Origin: DATFDN01 sp963762525
GTDB lineage: Bacteria; Pseudomonadota; Alphaproteobacteria; Acetobacterales; Acetobacteraceae
Assembly (NCBI GenBank): GCA_963762525.1
Contig: CAVXKT010000011.1
Coordinates: forward strand, 248,001 to 312,000
Direction: 5' to 3'
DNA: 64,000 nucleotides
A program made the translations under genes and the position numbers. Shown here piece by piece: positions 1 to 8,982 of this stretch (the first letter of the stretch is position 1; the number at the start of each line of letters is the position of its first letter). The notes below the pieces were generated by a model. That model made no database searches, was not told the origin of the DNA, and saw only the letters and a program-made list of their open reading frames with translations.

Positions 1-792
1 GCCGGGCGACAAGCTCGCCATACATCGGCGCCGCGAGCGGCGTGACCTCCTGCTTCGAGCGATGCCACAAGCGCCGGGTCGTGCCAAGCGGCGATGCCGT
101 CCGATCGCGGCGCGGTCGTCGAGCGCCAGGAGGTCGACGCCCTCCTCGGCGGCCAGCTCGCGCAGCGCCGCGTTCAGCCGGGCGATGAAGCGAGCGCGCG
201 AGCCCGGGCAGGCGATGCTCGTTCGAACCCATGACCGGCAGATGCACGGGCAGAGCGCGGTCTGCAGGATCAGCGGGCAGCGGAAGCTGCGCGCGCGCGA
301 GTTCCGCGGCCTCTCGCAGCCGGCCCGTGACCTCCGCCAGCGCGGCGTCCGGCCTCGGGTCCGTCCATGCCGGCGGTCACGCCCGCCGCCAGATGATGCG
401 CGTCGAGCGCCAGCAGAATCGCGGTAGGCGCGAATGCGTGCAGGCCCGATTCGGAGTCCGACAGTTCCTGGAGATACTGGCCGAATTCGTTCTCGTAGGT
501 CTCGATCCACATGCCCGCGGCGCAGCCCGGCGACGCGGATGGCGGCGTGCAGATGCGCCATGGTCGCCGAGCCGAGCAGGGCGAGGCGGATCGGCTTGCC
601 CGCCGCCTCCGGCGGCGGCGTGACGCGAATTTCCGCCGCACCGCTTCGTCGAGCGCATTGGTCAGCAGGAAGTCGAGCCGGCATCCGGCGAGCCGCACCG
701 CCTCATTCCCAGCGCGGCGCCGGATCGGCACGGAAGGCGCGCAGGCCGGCGCGAAACTCGGGATCAGCCGGCAGCCAAGTCAGTGCGGTCAC
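1..792 (-). CDS. FkbH-like HAD-family protein, N-terminal part, frameshifted, runs off window
   Basis: This looks like the N-terminal part of an FkbH-type protein, a family that pairs an SGNH-like N-terminal domain with a HAD phosphatase-like C-terminal domain. The start is GTG at 792, giving MTALTWLPADPEFRAG. Recognisable stretches follow in alternating frames: LDFLLTNALDEAVRRKF near 665-625, WIETYENEFGQYLQEL near 520-470, LLALDAHHLAAG near 410-375, and AWHDPALWHRSKQEVTPLA near 80-30. All are collinear and on one strand, so this is one gene broken by several indels (near 708, between 640 and 530, and between 370 and 60). The HAD domain lies outside the window. FkbH proteins usually sit in polyketide or surface-glycan clusters, but no such partner is visible here, so the role is open. 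Confidence 0.6.
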
Positions 793-893
793 GGCGGAGC
801 CTTTCGCGGGTGGTGTTAGACGGCGTTGTCTAACCGATCAGCCGCCGGGCCGGTCCCCGAAAGTGGATCATGAAGGGTTTGCGGTCCTTCGCC

Positions 894-1643
894 TTACGGC
901 CACGTCACCACGAAACCCACAACCGCCCCGGCCGATCGCCAGCAGCAGCGCCCCGCAGCAGCGGGCTGCGCATGCGCGGCGCCGGCACCGAGGTGGGCAG
1001 GTGTTTCATGCCGGTGATCATCGGCCGAACCAGGTTCCACCGCTTCAGCACCGCATAAAGCAGCACCGCCGCCACATGCAGCAGGACCGCCACCTCAATG
1101 GCGGTGAAGTTGACGGCGTGCACATGCGTGAGCCAGTCGCTCCAATCCTGCTCGACCTAGTCGGCGAACGGGCCCTGGACGTCAACCTCGATTGTTGGCG
1201 CAAAGCCCGGTCCCGACCTGGACGGCAAGCAGAAGCAGCATGACCAGCACCATCCAGCCGCCGGCGGCGTTGTGGCCGATGCCGCGGTCGGGCTCGCGGC
1301 GGCCCAGATGGCGCAAATGGGCGAAGCCGACCAGCGGGCTGCGGAGGAATTGGCGAAAGCGCGCGGTGTCGCTGCCGACGATGCCCCAGGCGAGCACGGA
1401 ACAGCAGCAGGCTGAACATGGTGTAGCCGGCGAGCATGTGGGCCCGCATCCAGTTCTCGTGCTGGGTCAGCCAGGAAGTGAACACCAGCACGACCACCGC
1501 CCAGTGGAAGAGGCGTATCGGCAGATCCCAGACCGCTACGAGACGCTGCGGCCCCGCCCATCCGCCGCTACCCGGGAGCCGCCGTGGCGTCGCGTCGCGG
1601 GCGCCGGGGAGCTGCGAGGCAATGCCGCACCATATCTATTCAT
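894..1643 (-). CDS. Cytochrome b561-type membrane protein, frameshifted
   Basis: This is probably a di-haem b-type cytochrome of the cytochrome b561/hydrogenase cytochrome b family, an inner-membrane electron-transfer protein. The likely start is ATG at 1643. The order of elements is typical: AVWDLPIRLFHWAVV (helix 1 with a haem-ligand type His), HMLAGYTMFSLLLFR (helix 2), LAWGIVGSDTARFRQFL, GHNAAGGWMVLVMLLLLAVQ (helix 3) and EVAVLLHVAAVLLYAVLKR (helix 4 with His). The last helix, GAVVGFVVTWP with a TAA at 894, appears only if small indels near 940 are corrected. Other breaks lie near 1550, 1390 and 1205. Each break restores a hydrophobic helix, which favours sequencing error over decay. The electron donor is unknown, and no partner c-type cytochrome is adjacent. 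Confidence 0.6.
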
Positions 1644-1836
1644 GATCCACCGAGCCGAGAAAATAGATTCCGGGACCGCTCAGTCGAACCATCGTCGCGG
1701 AGGCTCGAGAAAAGCCTATATGCGATGTGTGGCATAATCGCACACTCCTACTTCTTTTAACGAAGCGGCTCGTTTTTTCCGCGATCAGCGAAAAGACGCT
1801 GTTGCGAAGCGCAACGACGGACTCTACGCTTTAAAA

Positions 1837-2495
1837 ATGACATCGCTGGTAACGAAGTTTCCACTTATGCGGTGGATTCCGCCCGCCGCTCTCGTGATCG
1901 CGATGATCGGGGGCGGCCTGACCCTGGCGCTTCACACCGATGCGCCGGTCTCGCCAACGTCGCAATCCGATGCGCCGCGGTTCGAGGTGGTTCGGGTCGC
2001 GCCGGATGCCGCGGTGGCGGAGGAAAAGGCCCCGCATCCACCGCAGCGACGGCGGATGCCTCCCGTGAACCCATTGTCGCCGAACCCGCGTCACCATCCC
2101 CGCCCATCCCCGATCCGCCGCCGCCGCGCCCCCGCCGGCACTCCTTGCCGGCGCTCCCGCTCCGCCCTCGTCGGTGACGGATGTGCCCGCGCCGCCGCTT
2201 CCGCCGGTCGCCGACGCATCAGGGCGATCGACGTGAACTCGCCGGAAGCCCCCGCCGCCTCTCCCGGACCGTCTTGCGTCGGGCGAGGAATTGGGGCAAG
2301 ATGCGAGGTCCGGCAGCGTGGTCGTGCAAAGGGGACAGAGCTTGTGGCGTATCGCGCGGGCCAACTATGGCGACGGCAACCTGTATCGGGTGATCTATCG
2401 CGCCAACCGCGGCGCAAATCCGCAAAGCCAGGCGAATTTATCCCGGTCAGGTGTTCAACATCCCGCCGGCGGAGTCGCTTGAAGCGTCGCATTGA
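1837..2495 (+). CDS. LysM-domain cell-envelope protein, frameshifted
   Basis: The start is ATG at 1837. The N-terminus holds one membrane anchor, IPPAALVIAMIGGGLTLAL, around residues 13-31. A long Pro/Ala-rich linker follows. The C-terminus is a single LysM module (SVVVQRGQSLWRIARANYG...NLYRVIYRAN) that continues in another frame as IYPGQVFNIPPAE with a stop at 2495. The family binds glycan strands of peptidoglycan, so the product is inferred to be an anchored periplasmic protein. The linker shifts frame at about 2040-2300, and a further shift lies near 2415. A short hairpin (GTTGCG-AAG-CGCAAC, 1801-1815) precedes the start. psd follows after 21 bases, so the genes may be co-transcribed. Confidence 0.6.
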
Positions 2496-2516
2496 AGCCG
2501 CCATAAGCGGCGGCGC

Positions 2517-3184
2517 ATGTCCGTCGCCGATACGCTCCGCCTGGTGGTGGCGCCGCCACATCGTGCCGGCCGGGTCTTTATCGCCGGCGGCGTGGTGCTG
2601 TTCATTGTCGGCCTGGTCTTTGCGCACTGGCTCGCCTGGCTGGCCGGGCTGTTCACTCTCTTCTGCCTCTATTTCTTCCGCGACCCCGAGCGGATTCCGC
2701 CCGACCGGCCCGAGGCGCTGGTGGCGCCCGCCGACGGCAAGGTGGTCTCGCTCACCCCCGCCGCGCCGCCGCCGGAGCTGGGACTCGGCCCGGCGCCGCG
2801 TTGGCGGATCGGCATCTTCCTCTCGGTGCTGGACGTACACGTCAATCGCGTTCCCGCCGACGGCACCGTGACCCGCATCGCCTATCGGCACGGCGCCTTC
2901 GTCAACGCCGCTCTGGACAAGGCGAGCGAGCGCAACGAGCGCAACGCCATCGCCATCCGCCTGCCCGACGGCGCCGAAATCGCCGTGGTGCAGATCGCCG
3001 GCCTGATCGCGCGGCGCATCCGCTGCGACCTGCACGAGGGTGATCCGGTCCGCGCCGGTAGCCGCGCTTCGGCATCATCCGCTTCGGCAGCCGCACCGAT
3101 CTCTATTTGCCGAAGGGCGTGCGGCCATTGGTCGCCATCGGCCAAACCATGATCGGCGGCGAGACCGTGGTGGCGCAGCTATGA
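2517..3184 (+). CDS. psd: Phosphatidylserine decarboxylase (short archaeal/rhizobial type), one frameshift
   Basis: Psd decarboxylates phosphatidylserine to phosphatidylethanolamine at the inner membrane. It is a pyruvoyl enzyme made by self-cleavage before a serine. The protein of about 222 residues has an N-terminal membrane segment (RVFIAGGVVLFIVGLVFAHW), the FFRDPER motif, VAPADGKVV and FLSVLDVHVNR, all typical of the short form. The frame breaks near 3058. It resumes as RFGIIRFGSRTDLYLPKGV, which carries the conserved Gly-Ser self-cleavage site, and ends with TGA at 3184. Without that C-terminus the enzyme could not mature, so the break is more likely an artefact. The stop overlaps the pssA start in an ATGA, the usual psd-pssA coupling. 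Confidence 0.88.
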
Positions 3185-4066
3185 GCGGCCGACGCCGCCC
3201 GACTGGCCCGACCCGATCGGGGACGCCACGCCGGCTGTCGCGGGTGCGTCGGCTGCGAACCCGGCTCCGCCCGCGCGCGCGGCCGCGCTTCAAGGGACCG
3301 TCGTTCAACCGCATGATTCCCAATATCCTCACCCTGATCGGACTTTGCGCCGGCCTCACCTCCGTCCGCTTCGGCCTTGACGGACACTTCGGCGCGGCGG
3401 CGGTGGCCATCACCTTCGCCGGCTGCATCGACGGACTGGACGGGCGGCTCGCGCGCCTGTTGCGGGCGGTCTCGCGGTTCGGCGCCGAGTTCGACAGCCT
3501 GGCCGATTTCATGGGCTTCGGCGTAGCGCCGGCGTTCCTGCTGTATCTCTGGTCGATGCAGCGGCTGGGACCGTTCGGATTCGTCCCGTGCATGTTCTTC
3601 GCCGTCTGCGTGGCGCTGCGGCTGGCACGCTTCAACGCCGCGTTGGATGCCGGGCCGTCGCCCGCCTATGCCTACAACTTCTTCACCGGCGTTCCGGCGC
3701 CGGCCGGCGCCGGGCTTACCTTGCTGCCGATCTTCCTCGGCCTGGAGGGGCGCGCGCTGGATGTGGCCTGGCTGGTGAGCGTGGCGCGTTCGCCGGCGCT
3801 GTGCGCACCGGTGCTGATCGGCTCCGGCCTGCTCTGCGTCTCCACGCTGCCGGTGTGGAGCTTCAAGAATTTCAAGGTGCCCGCCGAGTACGTGCTGCCG
3901 GTCCTGCTCGGTGTCGGGGTGTTCGCCGCCGTGCTGGTGGCCGACCCCTGGGCGGCGCTGGTCGGACTTGGGCGCGGCCTATATCATCATGCTGCCGTTC
4001 AGCGTGCGCAGCTTCCGCCGCCTGCGGCGCGAGGCCGAGCAGGAACCGGACGCAGCCGATCCCTAA
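3181..4066 (+). CDS. pssA: CDP-diacylglycerol-serine O-phosphatidyltransferase, frameshift near C-terminus
   Basis: PssA makes phosphatidylserine from CDP-diacylglycerol and L-serine in the inner membrane and so feeds Psd. The start ATG at 3181 overlaps the psd stop. The CDP-alcohol phosphotransferase signature DG-x2-AR-x8-G-x3-D-x3-D is complete (DGLDGRLAR ... GAEFDSLAD, about residues 84-106). Several hydrophobic helices follow, with the usual FFTGVPAPAGAG segment. The N-terminus carries about 40 basic residues before the first helix. The frame shifts near 3966; the true C-terminus continues as AAYIIMLPFSVRSFRRL to the TAA at 4066. That stop overlaps the end of the convergent MFS gene by four bases. 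Confidence 0.88.
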
Positions 4067-5280
4067 CGTCGCACGATCGCGCGCCGCCGCATGCGACGGC
4101 CGACCCGGACGAACAACAGCGCGCCCAGAATCGGCAGCGCGCTGATCCACATCAGCGCGGCGTCGGCGCCGATTCGGGCGACGGCGTAGCCGACCAGTGT
4201 GACCAGCGCCGAGCCGAGGCCGAACGCGACGCCGTTGATCAGCCCTAGCGCCATGCCGAGACGACGTGGCAGCATCCGCTGCACGAGGGCGACGACCGGC
4301 GCCGTCTGGATGTTGAGGAGAGCGTTGGCGGCCAGCAGCAGCACGATCGCGCCCCGCCCGGGCAGCATGAGAAAGCCGTAGAGACAGGGGACGGAAAGCA
4401 GGAGGGCGACGATCGACGGCGCGAGCGGTCCCGCTCGGTCGCCGAGATACCCGCCAAGATACAATCCCGAGACGCTGGCCATCAGGAAGGCGGTCACGAT
4501 CTCGCCGGCGAAGGTGATGTCGCCGCCGCGCGCGGTGATGAGATTGGGCAGATAGGTCAAGAACGACGCGCCGACGATATATTCGAGCGAAGCGCCCGCG
4601 ACCAGCAGCGCGACGCCCGCGCGGTCGAGGCGGTCATTCGCGCCGGCAAGGCTCGAGATTGCGGAGCGATGCAAGTGCCGCGCGATCCGATCGACGCCGG
4701 GCATCACCGCTATCAGAAACGCCACCGCGCACGCACCGGGAATCAGCATCCAGAGCGAACCCGGCAGGCCCCGCGCCTGCACCAGGGCGGCTGCGATCAG
4801 GGGGCCGCACGCAAAGCCGAGTTGACCGCCGATCTGGAAGATCGAAATGCCGCCCGATCGGCGCGGCCCGCTCAGCATCCCCGCGTATTTGCCGGCTTCC
4901 GGATGCATCATCCCCGAACCGAGTCCGCCCAGCGCGATCAGCAGCGCGAGGACGCCCGGGCCGGCGGCAAGCCCCGTGCAAGAAACGCAAACGACGGTAA
5001 GCGCCACCGCGAGCGGCAGGAACCACCAGCGGCCCCGTTTGTCCGCATAGGTACCGAACAGCGGCTGCGTGATCGAGCTCATCAAATACCAGAGAAAGCC
5101 GATCGCGCCCTGATAGACGGGCGAAAGCCCGCGGCCGATGACGATGGTAAAGACGAGAAACGGCACCATGCCGGAGTATAAATCGCTCGCCCCATGCGCG
5201 AACGCCGCGACAACGAGCCCGCGAAGGCTCCATCGGTCCGCGGACGCGGTGGGCGCCCGGGTCGCGGCATCGCTCGTCAC
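4063..5280 (-). CDS. MFS exporter resembling the fosmidomycin-resistance (Fsr) group
   Basis: This is an intact major facilitator protein of about 405 residues with twelve predicted helices. It resembles Fsr-type drug exporters: an early AHGASDLYSGMVPFLV helix, a QPLFGTYADKRGR loop like the motif-A loop of the family, and GLGSGMMHPEAGKYAGM followed by SIFQIGGQLGFACGPLI, the family's HPE and QxGG signatures. I chose GTG at 5280, which has a GGGAG ribosome site eight bases upstream; the frame stays open further upstream without recognisable similarity. The substrate cannot be told from sequence. The gene converges on pssA with a four-base overlap and diverges from the Liv-type binding protein gene. 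Confidence 0.75.
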   Translation of the reverse strand: MTSDAATRAPTASADRWSLRGLVVAAFAHGASDLYSGMVPFLVFTIVIGRGLSPVYQGAIGFLWYLMSSITQPLFGTYADKRGRWWFLPLAVALTVVCVSCTGLAAGPGVLALLIALGGLGSGMMHPEAGKYAGMLSGPRRSGGISIFQIGGQLGFACGPLIAAALVQARGLPGSLWMLIPGACAVAFLIAVMPGVDRIARHLHRSAISSLAGANDRLDRAGVALLVAGASLEYIVGASFLTYLPNLITARGGDITFAGEIVTAFLMASVSGLYLGGYLGDRAGPLAPSIVALLLSVPCLYGFLMLPGRGAIVLLLAANALLNIQTAPVVALVQRMLPRRLGMALGLINGVAFGLGSALVTLVGYAVARIGADAALMWISALPILGALLFVRVGRRMRRRAIVRR

Positions 5281-5437
5281 GCGCAAGGCTCCCACACGCC
5301 CCGGGTTTGATAGCGCCGGGCCGGTCGATCGACAATGATCAGCGACCGAAATCGTGAGATGGCTCTTGTCCGCCTGCCTCGCTTGACCGGCTTGCCTCCT
5401 CGGCCGTACAGGCCGGCTGAGCGGGAGGGAAGGCGAA

Positions 5438-6538
5438 ATGCGGTATCGGGCTCGCGGATGGCTGGCCGCAATCGGCTTGTTGTTCGTCACCGGCGCGGCC
5501 CGGGCCGAGACGATCCGGCTCGGTGCGATCATCCCGCTCACCGGTCCCGGCGCCGTGGTCGGCACGCAGGAGATGCGCGGCATTCAGTTCGCGATCGACC
5601 GGGCCAACGCCAAGGGCGGCGCAGGCGGCAACAAGCTGGAGGTGTTATTCGAGGACAACCAGGCCAAGCCAGATCAGTCGATCCTGAGCTTCAACAAGCT
5701 GGTCGATCTCGAGCACGTGCCGATGATCTTCACCGGCTATTCCGGCCCGTCGCTGGCGATGGCGCCGCTGGCGACGCGGAAGAAGATTCTGATGCTCAAT
5801 GCCGGCGCGCAGTCCGATAAGCTGGGCACGGCGTCGCCCTATCTGGTCAACACGCTGCCCTCGACCGGCGACGAGGTGACGGTGCTGAGCAAGTGGCTGA
5901 TCGGCGAGGGCAAGAAGACCGCCTCGGTGTTGTTCGAGAACGACGCCGCCGGCATCGGCGGCCGCGACGACTTCGACAAGGACTATAAGAAGGCCGGCGG
6001 ATCGATCCTGGCCCGGGAGCCCTCCCAATTCGGGCAGACCGACTACCGCCCGGCGCTGCTGAAGCTCGCCGGCGCCAATCCCGACGTGCTGTTCGTCTCC
6101 ATCACCGCCGGCATGGTGCCGCTCGCGGATCAGATCCACCAGATGAACGCGCATTTTCTGGTTGCCGGAACCTCGTTCTTCGCCGACCCGCAGGCGATCG
6201 CCGATCCGGCGGCGCAAGACTTCGTGCATACCCAGGTGCAGATCGACGCGCCGCCCGAGCTGTCGGCGGCATTTCGTCAGAAGTATGATGCGGACATGGA
6301 TTTCTTCGCCCGCCAGTACTACAACGCGGCGGAGATCGCACTGACCATTTTGGACAAGCTGGCGAGCGAGAAGAAGCCGATCACCGGCCAGGCGATGCGG
6401 GAAGAGCTGTTCGCCATCAAGACCTTCCACGGCCTGATCCCGATGACTTTCAACTCCAATACCGCCACCGTCCCGATCGCCATCGACCAGTTCCAGGACG
6501 GCAAGGACACGCCGATCGCCAAGGGCACGGCGGAATGA
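5438..6538 (+). CDS. Branched-chain amino-acid-type ABC substrate-binding protein
   Basis: This is an intact 366-residue periplasmic binding protein of the Leu/Ile/Val-binding (LivK/Peripla_BP_6) family. The signal peptide is clear (RGWLAAIGLLFVTGAARA, cleaved before ETIRLG). IRLGAIIPLTGPGAVVG is the family's first strand and loop, and INFAIDRAN-like and LEVLFEDNQAKPDQ segments follow. A purine-rich ribosome site (GGGAGGGAAGG) precedes ATG at 5438. The ligand cannot be assigned, since the family binds amino acids, amides, aromatic acids and urea. A permease gene follows after a hairpin, but no LivM, LivG or LivF gene is present. Confidence 0.85.
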   Translation: MRYRARGWLAAIGLLFVTGAARAETIRLGAIIPLTGPGAVVGTQEMRGIQFAIDRANAKGGAGGNKLEVLFEDNQAKPDQSILSFNKLVDLEHVPMIFTGYSGPSLAMAPLATRKKILMLNAGAQSDKLGTASPYLVNTLPSTGDEVTVLSKWLIGEGKKTASVLFENDAAGIGGRDDFDKDYKKAGGSILAREPSQFGQTDYRPALLKLAGANPDVLFVSITAGMVPLADQIHQMNAHFLVAGTSFFADPQAIADPAAQDFVHTQVQIDAPPELSAAFRQKYDADMDFFARQYYNAAEIALTILDKLASEKKPITGQAMREELFAIKTFHGLIPMTFNSNTATVPIAIDQFQDGKDTPIAKGTAE

Positions 6539-6570
6539 CCCTCACCCGGATTGCCAGGGCAGCAATCCGA

Positions 6571-6591
6571 CTCTCCCGCTTTGCGGGAGAG
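6571..6591. repeat. Perfect intergenic hairpin (9-bp stem, 3-base loop)
   Basis: CTCTCCCGC, loop TTT, then GCGGGAGAG. It lies between the binding-protein and permease genes and is preceded by CCTCACCCG at 6540-6548. The flanking words resemble those of the larger palindrome at 17472-17573, so both may belong to one family of interspersed extragenic palindromes. No U-run follows, so a factor-independent terminator is unlikely. It might instead stabilise the upstream transcript end. Confidence 0.6.
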
Positions 6592-6617
6592 GTCGGCGCG
6601 TCGTAGCTGCGCCGGGC

Positions 6618-7481
6618 GTGCTCGCGCTCCAACTACTCCTCAACGGCCTGATCACCGGCTGCGCGCTCGGCGTGGTCGCGGTGAGCTTCGCGCTGGTCTA
6701 TGCGACCACCAAAATCTTCCACGTCGCCCATGCCGGCGTCTACACGCTGGGCGGCTACGTCGCCTGGTCGCTGGCCATGCGCGGCGTTCCCGATCCGTTG
6801 GCGCTGATCGGCGCCATGGCGGCCTGCACCGTTCTCGGGGCGCTGATCCAGCATCAGTTGTATGGGCGGCTGGAGCGTCGGGGAGCGACCCATCTCGGCA
6901 TTCTGATCGCTTCGCTCGGTGCACTGGCGGTAATCCAGAACGTGATCGCCGCCGTTTACTCCCCCAACATTTTGCAATTCCCGAGCGCCTGGGCGGCGCG
7001 GACCTTTGTGCTCGGGGCGCTGCGCCTGAGCGCGGCTCAGCTCGCCACCCTGGGCATGAGCCTGATCGCCGTCGCCTTCCTGCTGTGGTTCGCCCGCGCT
7101 ACCCTGCTCGGCAAGCGCATCCGCGCCGTCGCCTCCAACCCCTTTTTGGCCGAGATCACGCGCCTTCAGCCGCGGATCGTGCATGTCTACGTGGTCGCTA
7201 TCGCCTCGGCGATGGTGTGCCTGCCCGGCGTGCTGGTGCCGTTCGACTACGGTCTGCAGCCCTATGGGGGGGTCACGCCGCTGCTCACCGCCACCATCGC
7301 CATGATCGCCGGCGGGATCGGCAGCCTGGTCGGCGCCTTCGCGCTGTCGGTCGCCATCGTCGTTCTGCAGAACCTGTCGCTGCTGGTGATGCCGGGCGAG
7401 TGGAGTATCGGCGTCACCTTCGGAATTTTTGTCGTGTTCATGCTGTTTCGTCCACGCGGGCTGTTTGCCGGGGCCGCGTAG
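6618..7481 (+). CDS. Branched-chain amino-acid-type ABC permease (LivH family)
   Basis: This is an intact 287-residue inner-membrane permease with about eight hydrophobic segments. The opening LLLNGLITGCALGVVAVSFALVY and the helix-end HVAHAGVYTLGGYVAW match LivH proteins (usually ...NFAHGEFYMLGAY...). RAVASNPFLAEI is the conserved cytoplasmic loop equivalent to the R-A-x-A-x-N/D-x-x-x-A ATPase contact. Translation begins at GTG 6618. The downstream partner permease and the two ATPases usual for this transporter class are absent; tatB follows. The pair must either use subunits encoded elsewhere or be a remnant. Confidence 0.82.
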   Translation: MLALQLLLNGLITGCALGVVAVSFALVYATTKIFHVAHAGVYTLGGYVAWSLAMRGVPDPLALIGAMAACTVLGALIQHQLYGRLERRGATHLGILIASLGALAVIQNVIAAVYSPNILQFPSAWAARTFVLGALRLSAAQLATLGMSLIAVAFLLWFARATLLGKRIRAVASNPFLAEITRLQPRIVHVYVVAIASAMVCLPGVLVPFDYGLQPYGGVTPLLTATIAMIAGGIGSLVGAFALSVAIVVLQNLSLLVMPGEWSIGVTFGIFVVFMLFRPRGLFAGAA

Positions 7482-7623
7482 GTCGGCTCCCGGAGGTCTG
7501 AAGGGTTGGTTACAATATTGAAAACAAAGCTCGGTCTCGAGTTAGGGGACGATGTTCACCGGCCGCCGTGTTCCCGCCATCGCCGTTTCCTGCTAAAGCC
7601 CGCCCCGGAGGGCCGCGCCCGTC

Positions 7624-8175
7624 ATGTTCGATTTCGCCTGGTCCGAGTTGGGAGTGATCGCCGTCGTCGCCCTGGTGTTCATCGGGCCGAAGGACATGCC
7701 GGTGGCGTTGAAGGCGGTCACCGGGATGATCAAGAAGGCGCGTCGCATGGCCTCCGAGTTCCAGGGCCATGTCGATGACATGATGCGCGAAGCCGATCTG
7801 CACGAGGTTCGCGACCAGATCAGTGCGCTGCGTGGCTACAACGTCGGCCGAGCGCTGGAGAAGCTGGTGGACGACGACGGTTCGTTGCGAAAGTCGTTCG
7901 ACGACCCGTTCAAGACGCCGCCGATTTCCGTGCCTGCGGCCAGCCCGACGCCCCTAATCGACGCCGATGTGGCGGTGGCGGAGCGGCCCGAGATCGAGAC
8001 CGAGCCCGCCGCGCCGGTCGCCGAGCCCGAGCCGGCGCGGGATCCGGGCTTGCCGGCCTTTATCCCGCCCGGCTACGCCTCGTCCGTTCGCGCTCCCGCC
8101 CCGGCGGCGGAGGCGCCCGCCTTCATCCCGCCGCAGATCGCGCGCGCCGAAAGCGCGGCCGAGCACCGCGCCTGA
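7624..8175 (+). CDS. tatB: Sec-independent protein translocase subunit TatB
   Basis: TatB is the membrane-anchored receptor subunit that, with TatC, recognises twin-arginine signal peptides of folded exported proteins. The 183-residue product has the expected layout: short N-terminus MFDFAWSELGVI with the conserved Glu in the helix, a single transmembrane helix ending in VFIGPKDMP, an amphipathic helix (residues about 30-70), and a variable Pro/Ala-rich tail with a repeated AFIPP motif. tatC follows after 12 bases. tatA, which usually precedes tatB in alphaproteobacteria, is not in the 142 bases upstream. Confidence 0.9.
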   Translation: MFDFAWSELGVIAVVALVFIGPKDMPVALKAVTGMIKKARRMASEFQGHVDDMMREADLHEVRDQISALRGYNVGRALEKLVDDDGSLRKSFDDPFKTPPISVPAASPTPLIDADVAVAERPEIETEPAAPVAEPEPARDPGLPAFIPPGYASSVRAPAPAAEAPAFIPPQIARAESAAEHRA

Positions 8176-8187
8176 GCGAGAGCCGAT

Positions 8188-8979
8188 TTGGCCGACCACG
8201 AACAGATCATCGAAGATCCGATCAACGACAAGCCGATGCCGCTGCTCGAGCATTTGATCGAGCTGCGGCGCCGGCTGATGTGGTCGATCGCCGCCTTTCT
8301 GATCGCCTTCGGCGTCTGCTACTACTTCTCCGGCCAGATCTTCTATTTCCTGGCGCGGCCGTTGGCGAAGCTGCTCATCGCCGAAGGCGGCAGCGATCCG
8401 CACCTGATCTATACCCAGCTCTATGAAGCCTTCTTCACCTACATCAAGGTGGCGATGTTCGGCGCCGCGTTCGTGAGCTTCCCGATCATCGCCTCGCAGA
8501 TATGGCTGTTCGTGGCGCCCGGCCTCTATCGCAGCGAGAAGCGCGCGCTGCTGCCGTTCCTGATCGCCACCCCGGTGCTGTTCTTCATGGGCGGAGCGCT
8601 CGCGTATTTCGTGATCTTCCCGGCCGCCTGGCGATTTTTCCTGAGCTTTCAGTCGCAGACGGGCGCCGGCGGGGTGCCGATTCAGCTCGACGCCAAGGTG
8701 GGCGAGTATCTGGATCTGGTGATGCGGCTGATTCTGGCGTTCGGGGTCACGTTCCAGCTTCCGGTCCTGCTTACGTTGTTGGCGAAGGTGGGGATCGTCA
8801 CGCCGAAGGGGCTCGGGCGGTTTCGCCGCTACGCCTATGTCTGCATGTTCGTGGTCGCCGCCGTGCTGGCCCCGCCCGACGTGTTCACCCAGATCGGCCT
8901 GGCGATGCCGCTGATCGCGCTCTACGAAATATCGATCCTGTGCGCGCGCCTGGTGGCGCCGAAGCCGGTCGAGGTCTGA
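8188..8979 (+). CDS. tatC: Sec-independent protein translocase subunit TatC
   Basis: TatC is the polytopic core of the twin-arginine translocase. The 263-residue product starts at TTG 8188, giving MADHEQIIEDPINDKPMPLL. The family hallmark follows, HLIELRRRLMWSI, including the conserved Glu-Leu-Arg of the signal-peptide site. The protein has six transmembrane segments, a periplasmic loop with LYRSEKR, and the FGVTFQLPVL helix. The reading frame is intact, and serS starts three bases after its stop. The tatB-tatC-serS order is common in alphaproteobacteria. Confidence 0.93.
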   Translation: MADHEQIIEDPINDKPMPLLEHLIELRRRLMWSIAAFLIAFGVCYYFSGQIFYFLARPLAKLLIAEGGSDPHLIYTQLYEAFFTYIKVAMFGAAFVSFPIIASQIWLFVAPGLYRSEKRALLPFLIATPVLFFMGGALAYFVIFPAAWRFFLSFQSQTGAGGVPIQLDAKVGEYLDLVMRLILAFGVTFQLPVLLTLLAKVGIVTPKGLGRFRRYAYVCMFVVAAVLAPPDVFTQIGLAMPLIALYEISILCARLVAPKPVEV

Positions 8980-8982
8980 CGA

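Noticed and set aside
225..245. TTCGAACCC resembling a tRNA T-arm
   Set aside because: No cloverleaf can be formed around it, and it lies inside the FkbH-like coding sequence.
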